From the IMG/VR virus record IMGVR_UViG_3300025010_000082, positions 1-51,411 of that record: a stretch of 51,411 bases of DNA; one strand, written 5' to 3'. The notes under the pieces were generated by a model. That model saw nothing but the letters and a program-made list of their open reading frames with translations. It had not been told where the DNA came from and made no database searches. Numbering within the stretch: position 1 is the first letter of the stretch; every line of letters begins with the position of its first letter. The DNA comes from a virus. Below, one piece after another: positions 45,011 to 51,411 of this stretch. The position numbers and the translations under genes are program-made.

Positions 45011-45378
45011 GCTTTTCTCCAGGTGGCAAAGGAATCATCTGTTTCAGAAACCTGCACCCGGATCAAACCCATTCCGATTGGGGTTTCCATTATCCGGCCG
45101 GCAATCCAATTGGCGATGGTCTCGGCGGTGGGATTAAAAGGTTCGAGGATATCATTCAAATAATGATGATCGAGTTGGTCAATAATCGGCTCGACAATCC
45201 TTTTGATATCCTTGAAGTCAATTACCATGCCCGGGTATGGTCTTGGTAATTGACCATACTCATTGGTGAATTCGACCTCCACATTACTGTTGTGGCCATG
45301 AACGCGGGAGCAGTCTCCATCATACTCCGGTAAATGATGGGCATAACAAAAACTAAACTTTTTGGTTACTGTGATCAT
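45007..45378 (-). CDS. queD: 6-carboxy-tetrahydropterin synthase
   Basis: The 123 residues show FSFCYAHHLPEYDGDCSRVHGHN (zinc ligands H15, H27, H29 and catalytic C23), VIDFKDIKRIVEP, LDHHYLND and PTAETIANWIAGRI. QueD belongs to the 6-pyruvoyl-tetrahydropterin-synthase family and makes CPH4 from dihydroneopterin triphosphate. It overlaps the queE start. Confidence 0.93.
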   Translation of the reverse strand: MITVTKKFSFCYAHHLPEYDGDCSRVHGHNSNVEVEFTNEYGQLPRPYPGMVIDFKDIKRIVEPIIDQLDHHYLNDILEPFNPTAETIANWIAGRIMETPIGMGLIRVQVSETDDSFATWRKA

Positions 45379-45388
45379 ATTTTCTCCT

Positions 45389-46921
45389 TTAATAGCTTCC
45401 TAAAAATGGTCGGCCCATTTCGAGCCGCTGGCAAATAGTTGCATATTTCTTTCCTCGCTTCCCACTTCGAACAATTAACTGATTAATTCTGAATAACCCC
45501 AGCTCAGCTTCCCCATCGGTTTGATTGAGACCAAAGAAGGCAGTTGTATGGCTGTACTTTCGCTTATCCTCGCTGTAATTGGAGAGATCCAACCAGTCCT
45601 TGCCATAGCTGGCTCCATCGGCCTGTGTCGGGCAAACAACCAGGCAATGCCATTTATGGGCCAAGGCCCGGATCTTCAGCCACTTCATATTCTCTTTCTG
45701 CCGGAAATCCATCCGCTGGTCTTCCAAGTCAGGAGCCATAATATCCGGGTAATCAATCAAGACGACATCGGCTGTAAAGCCGCCTTCGTGCCAGATAGCC
45801 AATTGATTATCAATCATTTTCGGACTGAGGGTATAAGCCGGATAATCAGCAAAGTTCCAACCAGCCCCCCGGAATCGCTTTTGGAATTTGCGCTCAATAT
45901 TGTAAGCCTCTTTCCAGTTCAGGGGTTCAATCTTATTCCGGACCTTGAACCATGGCGCTCCCAGAAATTCTTTTTTACCCTGGCATTTGGTACATGGGGT
46001 ATGGTCGCTTCCGTATTGCTCAAAGGCATCGGCATAAACCTGTTGGATGTCTTTGAAGGCTGGCGGTTTGTCTCCCCGGATTGGCGATTCCCCGCAGCCA
46101 GCTGGGCACTGGCCATTCTGATTCCAGAAGCAATCAACTACCGGGATCATCAATTCCCCGCAGTATTCCTGCTCATTGGATTTCCTGGCCATATAGATAT
46201 ATTTCCGGAGCTCCATTTCCTCCCGGTTCATATCGCCGGCCGCAAAGAAGGCTACTTTCTTACCGGTTCGCTGGGCTTGGAATCCAATATCGGCCAGAAA
46301 CCAGGTTTTACCGGTTTTTTCACCACCTAGCAATCCAACAAATCCGCCACGAACGAAATGCCGGTTCCAGAGCTGCCCAAGCTTGCCAGGGTACTCGACA
46401 ATCGGTTCCTGGATATCTTCAAAGATTTTTTGCGTCCTGGTAATATCGTCGGCGAAGAAGTCATGATTTATATTTACCGCTCGTTGAATTTGCTTATTGG
46501 TAGCAAGCAGTACATTGGCCTCTAGCAGGTTCCCCCGCTGGGCCTCGGCCTTGATATCATCCGCCAGGCGAACCAGCCTGTTTTCATCGAAGTATGCGAA
46601 AGTTTCATCGATCAGGACTTCCGGATTGTTCTCAGCCTGGGTTTGATATTCATCACTCAGGTCATCAAGGATGCTACCAATATCCTCCGATTCTTCCTGA
46701 TTGAGTTTTCCCCTCCTGGTATATGATTCAAAGATGATGCCAATATCTTCCAGGGGCGCTTTTCCGTGTTTATTGAAATACCGGATACACCAGGAGGCAA
46801 TCTTTTTTGCCGCTTCGTCCTTGAGGAGATCGGCATTAAATACGGGGGCTATTTCCCGCAGGTATTGGTTATTGGTAATCAGGCCGATGGCAATTCGGCG
46901 CTCGATGAATTGGGAACTCAC
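45389..46921 (-). CDS. DnaB-like replicative helicase
   Basis: The 510 residues (start GTG 46921; TTG 46933 also possible) have an N-terminal helical domain (about 1-110) and a RecA-like ATPase with GFVGLLGGEKTGKTW (Walker A), KVAFFAAGDM, DVVLIDYPDIMAP (Walker B) and CLVVCPTQADG. A cysteine-containing segment near residues 270-310 (CPAGCGES, CTKCQG) is unusual. It probably unwinds DNA at the fork with the DnaC-like loader from 50092. The start is only weakly supported. Confidence 0.82.
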   Translation of the reverse strand: MSSQFIERRIAIGLITNNQYLREIAPVFNADLLKDEAAKKIASWCIRYFNKHGKAPLEDIGIIFESYTRRGKLNQEESEDIGSILDDLSDEYQTQAENNPEVLIDETFAYFDENRLVRLADDIKAEAQRGNLLEANVLLATNKQIQRAVNINHDFFADDITRTQKIFEDIQEPIVEYPGKLGQLWNRHFVRGGFVGLLGGEKTGKTWFLADIGFQAQRTGKKVAFFAAGDMNREEMELRKYIYMARKSNEQEYCGELMIPVVDCFWNQNGQCPAGCGESPIRGDKPPAFKDIQQVYADAFEQYGSDHTPCTKCQGKKEFLGAPWFKVRNKIEPLNWKEAYNIERKFQKRFRGAGWNFADYPAYTLSPKMIDNQLAIWHEGGFTADVVLIDYPDIMAPDLEDQRMDFRQKENMKWLKIRALAHKWHCLVVCPTQADGASYGKDWLDLSNYSEDKRKYSHTTAFFGLNQTDGEAELGLFRINQLIVRSGKRGKKYATICQRLEMGRPFLGSY

Positions 46922-46923
46922 GA

Positions 46924-47400
46924 TTAAGGCCAAAGAGGCAAACTACAACCATCGCAAAAATCTCTATCGAATTTTGCATCGTATGATATAGTAGGTTTTA
47001 ACCCTTCATCGAGACAAGTACAGTATTTTTGCTGAATTTCTTTATTATCTCCAGCGGGGTTCTCAATCCAGTTCCGTTTTAATACTTCATCGATAACCTT
47101 GGATGTTTCTTTTTCCGAATCAACCCCAAAATGAGAAAGAAGTTGCTGACCAAATACGCCAGAATCAACTACTCCATCGGCAATCTGATTGATATTGAAA
47201 CCATTAATCCCGCCCCTGATTGCCTGGATTCCTTTCAGGATATGATGCGCTACTTCACCAACCTCTTCGGCCATTCCAAGGGTGAATTGCATGGCAAGAA
47301 TCATATCGATAAGTTGATCCTTGGTCATTGCTTCATATCGGGAGCGGGGAAAATTTCGCTCTTGCCATTCCTTCAGTTCTATTTGTTTTAGATCAATCAT
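46924..47400 (-). CDS. MazG-like nucleotide pyrophosphohydrolase with zinc tail
   Basis: The 158 residues have the all-alpha MazG signature (QFTLGMAEEVGEVAHHILKG with E-E-V-G-E and a later ADGVVDSG) and a C-terminal cysteine module (CTCLDEG ... DFCDGC). Such enzymes hydrolyse unwanted nucleoside triphosphates; in a phage with modified bases they may clean the pool of the unmodified or aberrant nucleotide. It overlaps a possible 18-codon ORF upstream. Confidence 0.72.
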   Translation of the reverse strand: MIDLKQIELKEWQERNFPRSRYEAMTKDQLIDMILAMQFTLGMAEEVGEVAHHILKGIQAIRGGINGFNINQIADGVVDSGVFGQQLLSHFGVDSEKETSKVIDEVLKRNWIENPAGDNKEIQQKYCTCLDEGLKPTISYDAKFDRDFCDGCSLPLWP

Positions 47401-47572
47401 TTTTTATCCTCTTTTCTATTATTAATGAAATGCCAGTCTTTCCTGGCTGTCATCGGTTTGCAAAATCTTTCAATTTTGCCATTACCCTTATTAGGGGAAT
47501 TCCAAGTAATCGCCTGTCGGCTCCTTGGTTATGGGGCGCCCAACCGAAACCCACGCTTCATTGATGCCTTAG
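47401..47572 (-). other. 172-nt gap with coding-like traces
   Basis: No clear gene. An 18-codon ORF (MTARKDWHFINNRKEDKK) ends with an ATGA overlap onto the MazG-like start. A third frame reads NEAWVSVGRPITKEPTGDY without an obvious start codon. No hairpin with a T tract is seen. These may be remnants of small genes. Confidence 0.35.
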
Positions 47573-48439
47573 TTATAAAAATTCCTCCCAAGGCATCATG
47601 TTCATTATCCGCTGCATATCTGGATGGGCCGATTTCACTGTTCGCAGTTTCCTGATATGCGCCCACTCTGCTGCATCAGCCGTTACCACGATCTCAGTCT
47701 TCAGTGCATTAGGCAGAACGGCTCGGGCTTGTTGAGGCGACAAAGGTCCTTCAGGTTTTACCATATAATGATACGCAGTCTCAGCATCTTCGCAAGCCAG
47801 CATAAATTGTCGGTATGTATCATCTGGCCATCCCTCAAGGTCTTCTGGCTCAATGAACTCCATATCCTTGCCGCCGTAATTCACATACCTAGTACTCTCC
47901 TGGGCAAAAGAACAAGGACGGTGTCTTACTAACTCATGACTGACTCCGCGATCACAAATGAATTTTGCTGAATAGCGGTGAAGTTGCTTTGGGATTTCAT
48001 CGTGAGGGCAGAGCTGCCATTGGTCGGTTATTTTAGGCATTGGGGTACCAAACAAATGGCCGTAATTCTCTATGAATGGCCTGAAATAATAAGAGGCCCA
48101 CCTTATATTAAGCCCCTGTTGGTACCATGCCGTGAGGCTTCCTCCGATGTATGTGTACTCAGAATCATCCAAAACGGTAAGATACTTGCCGACCTGTCCT
48201 TGCAGTCGAATAACTGGATAGTCCATCCTGCGAGTTCGTACCACAAAATTCGAGTGCTCAACCATAGCCAGATGCCCTGCCTTGATCAGCTTCTTGACGA
48301 ATCCTTCTGCACTATTTTCAGTGATCTTGTCCTCTGATTTGTAGCAGGTTCTGCCGGCCATCTCGATAAACTTGAGAGCGGCATTGTATTCTGTTGGTAC
48401 GGCTCCGTAAAATTGAACGCTTGGTTTGATTATTTTCAT
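47573..48439 (-). CDS. thyX: Flavin-dependent thymidylate synthase
   Basis: The 288 residues carry the diagnostic R-H-R-x7-S motif (RHRPCSFAQESTRY, residues 172-185), NFVVRTRRMDYPVIRL at the N-terminal half and VLPNALKTEIVVTADAAEWAHI. ThyX methylates dUMP to dTMP with folate and FADH2. The protein is longer than many ThyX enzymes by about 50 residues. It overlaps the upstream gene by 4 nt. Confidence 0.95.
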   Translation of the reverse strand: MKIIKPSVQFYGAVPTEYNAALKFIEMAGRTCYKSEDKITENSAEGFVKKLIKAGHLAMVEHSNFVVRTRRMDYPVIRLQGQVGKYLTVLDDSEYTYIGGSLTAWYQQGLNIRWASYYFRPFIENYGHLFGTPMPKITDQWQLCPHDEIPKQLHRYSAKFICDRGVSHELVRHRPCSFAQESTRYVNYGGKDMEFIEPEDLEGWPDDTYRQFMLACEDAETAYHYMVKPEGPLSPQQARAVLPNALKTEIVVTADAAEWAHIRKLRTVKSAHPDMQRIMNMMPWEEFL

Positions 48440-48753
48440 AGTTTCCCCTTCTGAAGAAAGTCAAAAACTTCTTTCCGCGAGACAATACACATTGGCCAGC
48501 TATTGACAGTCCCGGCACAGATACAAAAATTGTCTGAACCATCCGGCGCAAATGTTCCCAGCAAGTCGGAGACATAGTAAGATTCATGTCCAGTTGGACC
48601 GCCGATAAACTGCAGAATATCTCCGCGTTCAGTCTTCTTTAGCACCATCTCCAATTCTTTGTCCGGCAGTGAAATGACTCTTCGATTGGTATACTGCTGA
48701 AATGTTCGGTCCCAGTCGGCTTTTTCCATTGACCATCTGCTATTTATTTTCAT
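48436..48753 (-). CDS. Hypothetical protein
   Basis: The 105 residues start at ATG 48753 with GAGATAATC upstream. They are beta-rich in the middle (RRVISLPDKELEMVLKKTERGDILQFIGG) and have two cysteines. It is translated in chain with the MazG-like candidate and ThyX genes. The function is unknown. Confidence 0.5.
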   Translation of the reverse strand: MKINSRWSMEKADWDRTFQQYTNRRVISLPDKELEMVLKKTERGDILQFIGGPTGHESYYVSDLLGTFAPDGSDNFCICAGTVNSWPMCIVSRKEVFDFLQKGKL

Positions 48754-49039
48754 GATTATCTCGTTCGTAAATTGCCTGGCGTAAATAAACCACCAAATCC
48801 AAAGCCTCCTGATATGCATCTACCAGAGGATCTCGGCCATTAAAAGGCTGCAGCCTGGTATCATATTTCTGTTCGCCAATCTCATCTCGTTCTTTCATAT
48901 CGGCCAAAACGAGATCCCAAACGGCCGGGTGATTGTTTTTGATTGGTGGCGGTTCGGGGGTATTTAAAATACCCTTCATTCTTTTCGTACCGCATCGGCA
49001 AATATGAAAACCACAGTCTTTACACATACTGATTCTCAT
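48740..49039 (-). CDS. MazG-like / dNTP pyrophosphohydrolase candidate with zinc motif
   Basis: The 99 residues begin MRISMCKDCGFHICRCG (Cys motif) and contain VWDLVLADMKERDEIGEQKY ... GRDPLVDAYQEALDLVVYLRQAI. The Y-x-E-A-x-D-L-x-x-Y-L-R-Q run is a frequent phage protein motif, related to MazG-type helices. Start ATG 49039 overlaps the previous stop; ATG 49027 is an alternative. The exact substrate is unknown. Confidence 0.55.
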   Translation of the reverse strand: MRISMCKDCGFHICRCGTKRMKGILNTPEPPPIKNNHPAVWDLVLADMKERDEIGEQKYDTRLQPFNGRDPLVDAYQEALDLVVYLRQAIYERDNHENK

Positions 49040-49248
49040 AATTTTTTATTTATTCCGTTTTTGATTTTTCTTTGTTTAGCTGCCCATCGAGATAATTTTC
49101 CACCGGAGGTTTTGCTGACATAAGCGCTATTATCTTTACCTAATTTCCTCCGAGCGGCACGATTCAGTCTTTCTGGTAATAAATCATACCCCTCTGGTGC
49201 TGGAGCGTCATATTCAACATTTACTAAGTGATTGGTATTTACATTCAT
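49036..49248 (-). CDS. Small basic protein
   Basis: The 70 residues are strongly basic in the second half (RAARRKLGKDNSAY ... GGKLSRWAAKQRKIK), suggesting nucleic-acid contact. Such short proteins are common in phage early regions. No family name is known to me. Confidence 0.5.
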   Translation of the reverse strand: MNVNTNHLVNVEYDAPAPEGYDLLPERLNRAARRKLGKDNSAYVSKTSGGKLSRWAAKQRKIKNGINKKL

Positions 49249-49249
49249 T

Positions 49250-49384
49250 TTATCCCCAGATAAGTTGTTTTAAATAAATTATTCCAGACCCCATAATGGT
49301 TATTGACAAAACAAGATATACAAACCAAAGACATTTTGCCCACCATGGCATTCCATCAAGAGGTGTACAATCATCGTCTTTCAC
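49250..49384 (-). CDS. Small single-TM protein
   Basis: The 44-residue ORF starts at GTG 49384 after a perfect AAGGAG with 6-nt spacing. It reads MKDDDCTPLDGMPWWAK and then a transmembrane helix of about 20 residues (LWFVYLVLSITIMGSGIIYL). It ends one base before the next start. The ribosome-binding site and membrane pattern make it credible; the function is unknown. Confidence 0.65.
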   Translation of the reverse strand: MKDDDCTPLDGMPWWAKCLWFVYLVLSITIMGSGIIYLKQLIWG

Positions 49385-49421
49385 TTTGGTCTCCTTATGA
49401 ACTTTGTTTATCTTTTTACCC

Positions 49422-49450
49422 AAAAAGCCCCATCCTCGGAAGGTATGGGG
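49422..49450 (-). terminator. Terminator at the end of the noncoding unit
   Basis: A stem from 49428-49433 and 49445-49450 (six main pairs plus more inside) is followed on the minus strand by T5 (plus 49422-49426). It would stop a leftward transcript from the 50044-50090 promoter. A near copy of the hairpin at 49708-49730 has no T tract. Confidence 0.72.
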
Positions 49451-49622
49451 GTAAGCCCTTTTCAGAACTTCTGTTCTTTTTGGGCCGATCAGATTGTGAT
49501 CTGTTGCTTAGTTGGCTATCGCCTGTGTGATTTCTTGCTTGCCCTTTTTAGGGGCTCTACATGGCTCTACCTCCATTCGGTTGTTGTTGGCGTTTCCGAG
49601 CACCATTCGGTTTCTTTCAAAA

Positions 49623-49691
49623 AGGGCGAGCGGGGATTGAACCCGCACCAAGGCGTGACAGGCCTTGAGCTACCAGTTGCGTTATCGCCCC
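49623..49691 (-). tRNA. tRNA-Asp(GTC)-like gene
   Basis: The anticodon arm is perfect (AAGGC CTGTCAC GCCTT, anticodon GTC). The T arm is perfect (GCGGG TTCAATC CCCGC). The acceptor stem pairs GGGGCGA with TCGCCCT. The D arm is weak (only two of four pairs; ACGC and GCTC), and the variable loop has only three bases. At 69 nt it may be a diverged or degenerate tRNA-Asp. No encoded CCA is seen. Confidence 0.6.
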
Positions 49692-49707
49692 GGTTTCACT
49701 GCCACAA

Positions 49708-49730
49708 CCCCATCCTTTTCAGGTATGGGG
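49708..49730 (-). repeat. Second copy of the terminator-like hairpin
   Basis: The 23-nt stem-loop has the same arms as 49428-49450 (CCCCAT and ATGGGG, with CCT and AGGT inside) but a different loop and no T tract. It lies just 5' of the tRNA-Asp-like gene in the leftward direction. It may be a processing signal. Confidence 0.65.
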
Positions 49731-50043
49731 TCTTTGAGCAGGCCTCTAAAAGAGGAGATTATGTTTTATATCTTCCTATTTCTGTCATTGCGCCGGAAGT
49801 TACAGCCATTCTCAGTATGGCCGGGCGCTTTGAGAATCTGCGTTAACCATAATCATATTGTGCGGAGCCAATCCGCTCACCAGTGGATTGCCCTGGTGTA
49901 ACCGTTTTATCGGAGAGCAATGGTCGCGGCCAAGCTGCTGAGTCGGCCCGCGTGAAATCCCATTCGCCACTCCAAGGTTCTATATGATAGACAAGAAACA
50001 TTTAATTTCCAGTTATTGGTTAATTTCAATTACTTTCAATCTT

Positions 50044-50090
50044 TCTTCTATCCTATTATACTTTTTTCAATCAATTTTCTGCTGATTTAT
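50044..50090 (-). promoter_or_regulatory. Conserved phage promoter-like motif, copy 3
   Basis: The minus strand carries TATAAT (plus 50055-50060) in AGTATAATAGGATAGAAG, preceded by GCAGAAAATTGATTGAAA. It is close to identical to copy 1 over about 45 bases. It lies after the DnaC-like gene and before the gene-poor unit. Confidence 0.65.
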
Positions 50091-50091
50091 T

Positions 50092-50808
50092 TTACGACAA
50101 CTCAAATATATTGCACCAATCCATGATCCGCCTGGTCAAACGCTCATCTCCATACCGCTTGGCAATCTGATCAATACTGAAATTGCTAGTAAAAATGGTC
50201 TGCTTATCCTCTTCATACCGATGGGTCAAAATCAGATACATTACCGTGAAAGCCCACTCAGTTGGCTTCTCCACTCCAAAATCATCTAAGATCAGAAAAT
50301 CCACATTCTTGTATCTATCCATGATCGCCTGCTCTTCCCCGGCGGAGAGCTTAAATGATTTCTGAAGATTCTGGATCAGCTGCGGGGATGTTTCGAAAAG
50401 AAAAGTGGCGCGGGGATTCAAATGCTCCTTGACCGTATTGTATTGCTCCATATGATAGAGCATGGATGAAACGGCGAAGGTCGTTTTTCCGATACCGGCC
50501 TTACCAGGCAAGAATAGGCTTTGTTTAAAGGTTTCGGGGATGGGGATAGATGAGGCCACCTTTTTGTTTTCGGTCGAGTCTTGGGTCATTCTCAGCACTC
50601 TACGGGCGGTCTTCGATGGGACACCGGCTTCGGTAAGATGGGCTAAGATACTTTTGGATTGAAATTTATTGGTATAATAACAAAGCCGGCATTGATCGTT
50701 GCAGCCGAAACTTACTTTTTCCCCGCATTGGCATTTTTGGTTTTTGACTTCTTCTTGGAGTTTATTTTCAAGGGTTGGCAAAAAAGCACAATACATTTTA
50801 GATTTCAT
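50092..50808 (-). CDS. DnaC/IstB-like helicase loader
   Basis: The 238 residues have an N-terminal cysteine cluster (CQCGEKVSFGCNDQCRLCYY) and then an AAA+ domain with GKAGIGKTTF (Walker A), VDFLILDDFG (Walker B), TIFTSNFSIDQ (sensor 1) and DERLTRRI. This layout matches phage DnaC-type loaders that deliver the DnaB-like helicase (45389-46921). It overlaps the gene at the right edge by 11 nt. Confidence 0.85.
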   Translation of the reverse strand: MKSKMYCAFLPTLENKLQEEVKNQKCQCGEKVSFGCNDQCRLCYYTNKFQSKSILAHLTEAGVPSKTARRVLRMTQDSTENKKVASSIPIPETFKQSLFLPGKAGIGKTTFAVSSMLYHMEQYNTVKEHLNPRATFLFETSPQLIQNLQKSFKLSAGEEQAIMDRYKNVDFLILDDFGVEKPTEWAFTVMYLILTHRYEEDKQTIFTSNFSIDQIAKRYGDERLTRRIMDWCNIFELS

Positions 50809-51411
50809 ATTTCTCCCAATTGGTTTTGTCGACTTTTATTTTTTTGTCTCTTCCTGGCCTGAGTGAATAATCAATATTGCCGGAGACCCCTGAGCCATTG
50901 GCAACACCTGGTTGTTTCTTTTCGTAGTCCTGTATTTTTTCATTCAGGTATTTTTCGAAGTTTTTGGGGCGGAATAAAGTTTCTGGATTGAAATAGTTTG
51001 GGTGCTCTTGAAAATATGGATCATGGACTTTTGTTTCTAGGACATAAAAACAATCCTGTACGGAAAACCCATCCTTCAGGCGGGATATTATATATTTCAA
51101 ATTTTCAGGAACTGGCCGAAACCCTCTTGGTTTGGAGCCAAGTTGGTTAAGTCTGGAAAGAACTTTTGTTGCTTTTCTTTGGAGGGTTTTATTTAAATTA
51201 GTTTTGGAAGTTTCTTTTTCAGAATCATTCGGCAACTGTTCCGCAGGAACATTGCCTATATCTTTTCTATAATCTATATTATCTATTTTATATATTATAT
51301 CCTCGGTGTTTCTACCGGGGGGGGTATCGGTACTTTCACCGGGGCCTATAGGTATTTCTACCGGGAGGGGGGCAATCATTTTTAACAATCTTTTTTCGAC
51401 TTCTTTTGAAT
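50798..51411 (-). CDS. Replication initiator-like protein, N-terminus missing
   Basis: The frame is open to the window edge, so the N-terminus is cut off; at least 204 residues are present. Residues after the middle match the conserved phage C-terminal module (SRLNQLGSKPRGFRPVPENLKYIISRLKDGF ... NPETLFRPKNFEKYLNE), typical of initiator proteins next to a DnaC-like loader. A C8 tract (51317-51324 on the plus strand, G) lies in a low-complexity linker. It likely recruits the helicase loader to the origin. Confidence 0.7.
   Translation of the reverse strand, partial: SKEVEKRLLKMIAPLPVEIPIGPGESTDTPPGRNTEDIIYKIDNIDYRKDIGNVPAEQLPNDSEKETSKTNLNKTLQRKATKVLSRLNQLGSKPRGFRPVPENLKYIISRLKDGFSVQDCFYVLETKVHDPYFQEHPNYFNPETLFRPKNFEKYLNEKIQDYEKKQPGVANGSGVSGNIDYSLRPGRDKKIKVDKTNWEKYEI
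51317..51324 (-). repeat. Homopolymer of 8 G/C in the initiator-like gene
   Basis: Eight C on the coding strand encode the TPPGR part of the linker. It is the fourth G/C homopolymer of eight or more in this window. A slip would truncate the protein before its C-terminal module. Confidence 0.85.

Larger units (their letters stand above)
49451..50043 (-). ncRNA. Candidate structured noncoding RNA unit
   Basis: About 0.6 kb without a credible ORF lies between the conserved promoter (50044-50090) and a terminator (49422-49450). The most structured part is 49809-49957: hairpins 49809-49815/49832-49838 (7 bp), 49862-49866/49872-49876, 49878-49883/49893-49898, 49925-49931/49946-49952 (GC-rich), and an alternative pairing 49869-49874/49885-49890. 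A tRNA-Asp-like gene lies near the 3' end. Size and tRNA linkage recall the large phage RNAs GOLLD and ROOL, but no sequence match can be tested here. Confidence 0.5.

Noticed and set aside
49303-49846. Plus-strand ORFs in the gene-poor unit
   Set aside because: They lack ribosome-binding sites, cross the tRNA-like gene and hairpins in the opposite sense, and show no protein-like composition.

Overview
The window is most of the genome of a tailed, siphovirus-like bacteriophage (Caudoviricetes). There is no bacterial housekeeping locus. The left 22.3 kb is a rightward virion and lysis block. It begins in the C-terminus of a major capsid protein and runs through neck, tail-terminator and tail-tube genes, a G/GT tail-assembly chaperone pair with a -1 frameshift site, and a 909-aa tape measure consistent with a long non-contractile tail. 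It continues with tail-tip proteins, lipoproteins, a holin candidate, a papain-like peptidase and a lysozyme-like protein. Terminase and portal are not in the window. Lipobox and Tat-type signals suggest a Gram-negative host, but nothing identifies the host.

The right 29 kb is transcribed leftward and meets the virion block tail to tail at 22.3 kb. It encodes a nearly self-sufficient replication and recombination system: a helicase loader and initiator-like protein at the right edge, DnaB-like helicase, DNA polymerase III alpha with an intein, a DnaN-like clamp, a clamp-loader ATPase, a gp32-like SSB, a UvsY-like protein, a RecA/UvsX recombinase, a flap exonuclease, endonuclease VII, and an Mre11/Rad50-type nuclease. 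Nucleotide enzymes are ThyX, a MazG-like protein and a second MazG-like candidate. FolE (fused to a phosphoribosyltransferase), QueD, QueE and QueC provide a route to the 7-deazaguanine preQ0. A TGT/DpdA-like transglycosylase could insert that base into DNA.

The most unusual locus is 39.3-41.2 kb. Six related N-terminal modules (start M-K-I-Y-L-A, then a low-complexity stretch, then an R-L-L/I-S-F/Y motif) lie in tandem, coupled by overlapping stop and start codons. Only one continues into the TGT/DpdA-like domain. Three contain G/C homopolymers of 8-9 nt. The full-length one contains a GA dinucleotide tract that puts its start out of frame by one repeat unit. One is interrupted by a stop inside a perfect 27-bp palindrome. 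This looks like a phase-variable array controlling, or derived from, the DNA-modification gene.

Other notable features are an HNH endonuclease fused into the Mre11-like gene and flanked by a synonymously recoded duplicate of nine codons; a Rad50-like ATPase split at the zinc hook; a glycosyltransferase/acyltransferase/sulfotransferase cassette inside the head genes; a GC-rich patch in the tail-tip genes; and a gene-poor unit at 49.4-50.1 kb with a conserved promoter motif, GC-rich hairpins, a tRNA-Asp-like gene and a terminator. Most genes are packed with 1-4 nt overlaps, and that packing was used to choose starts and to recognise very short genes.
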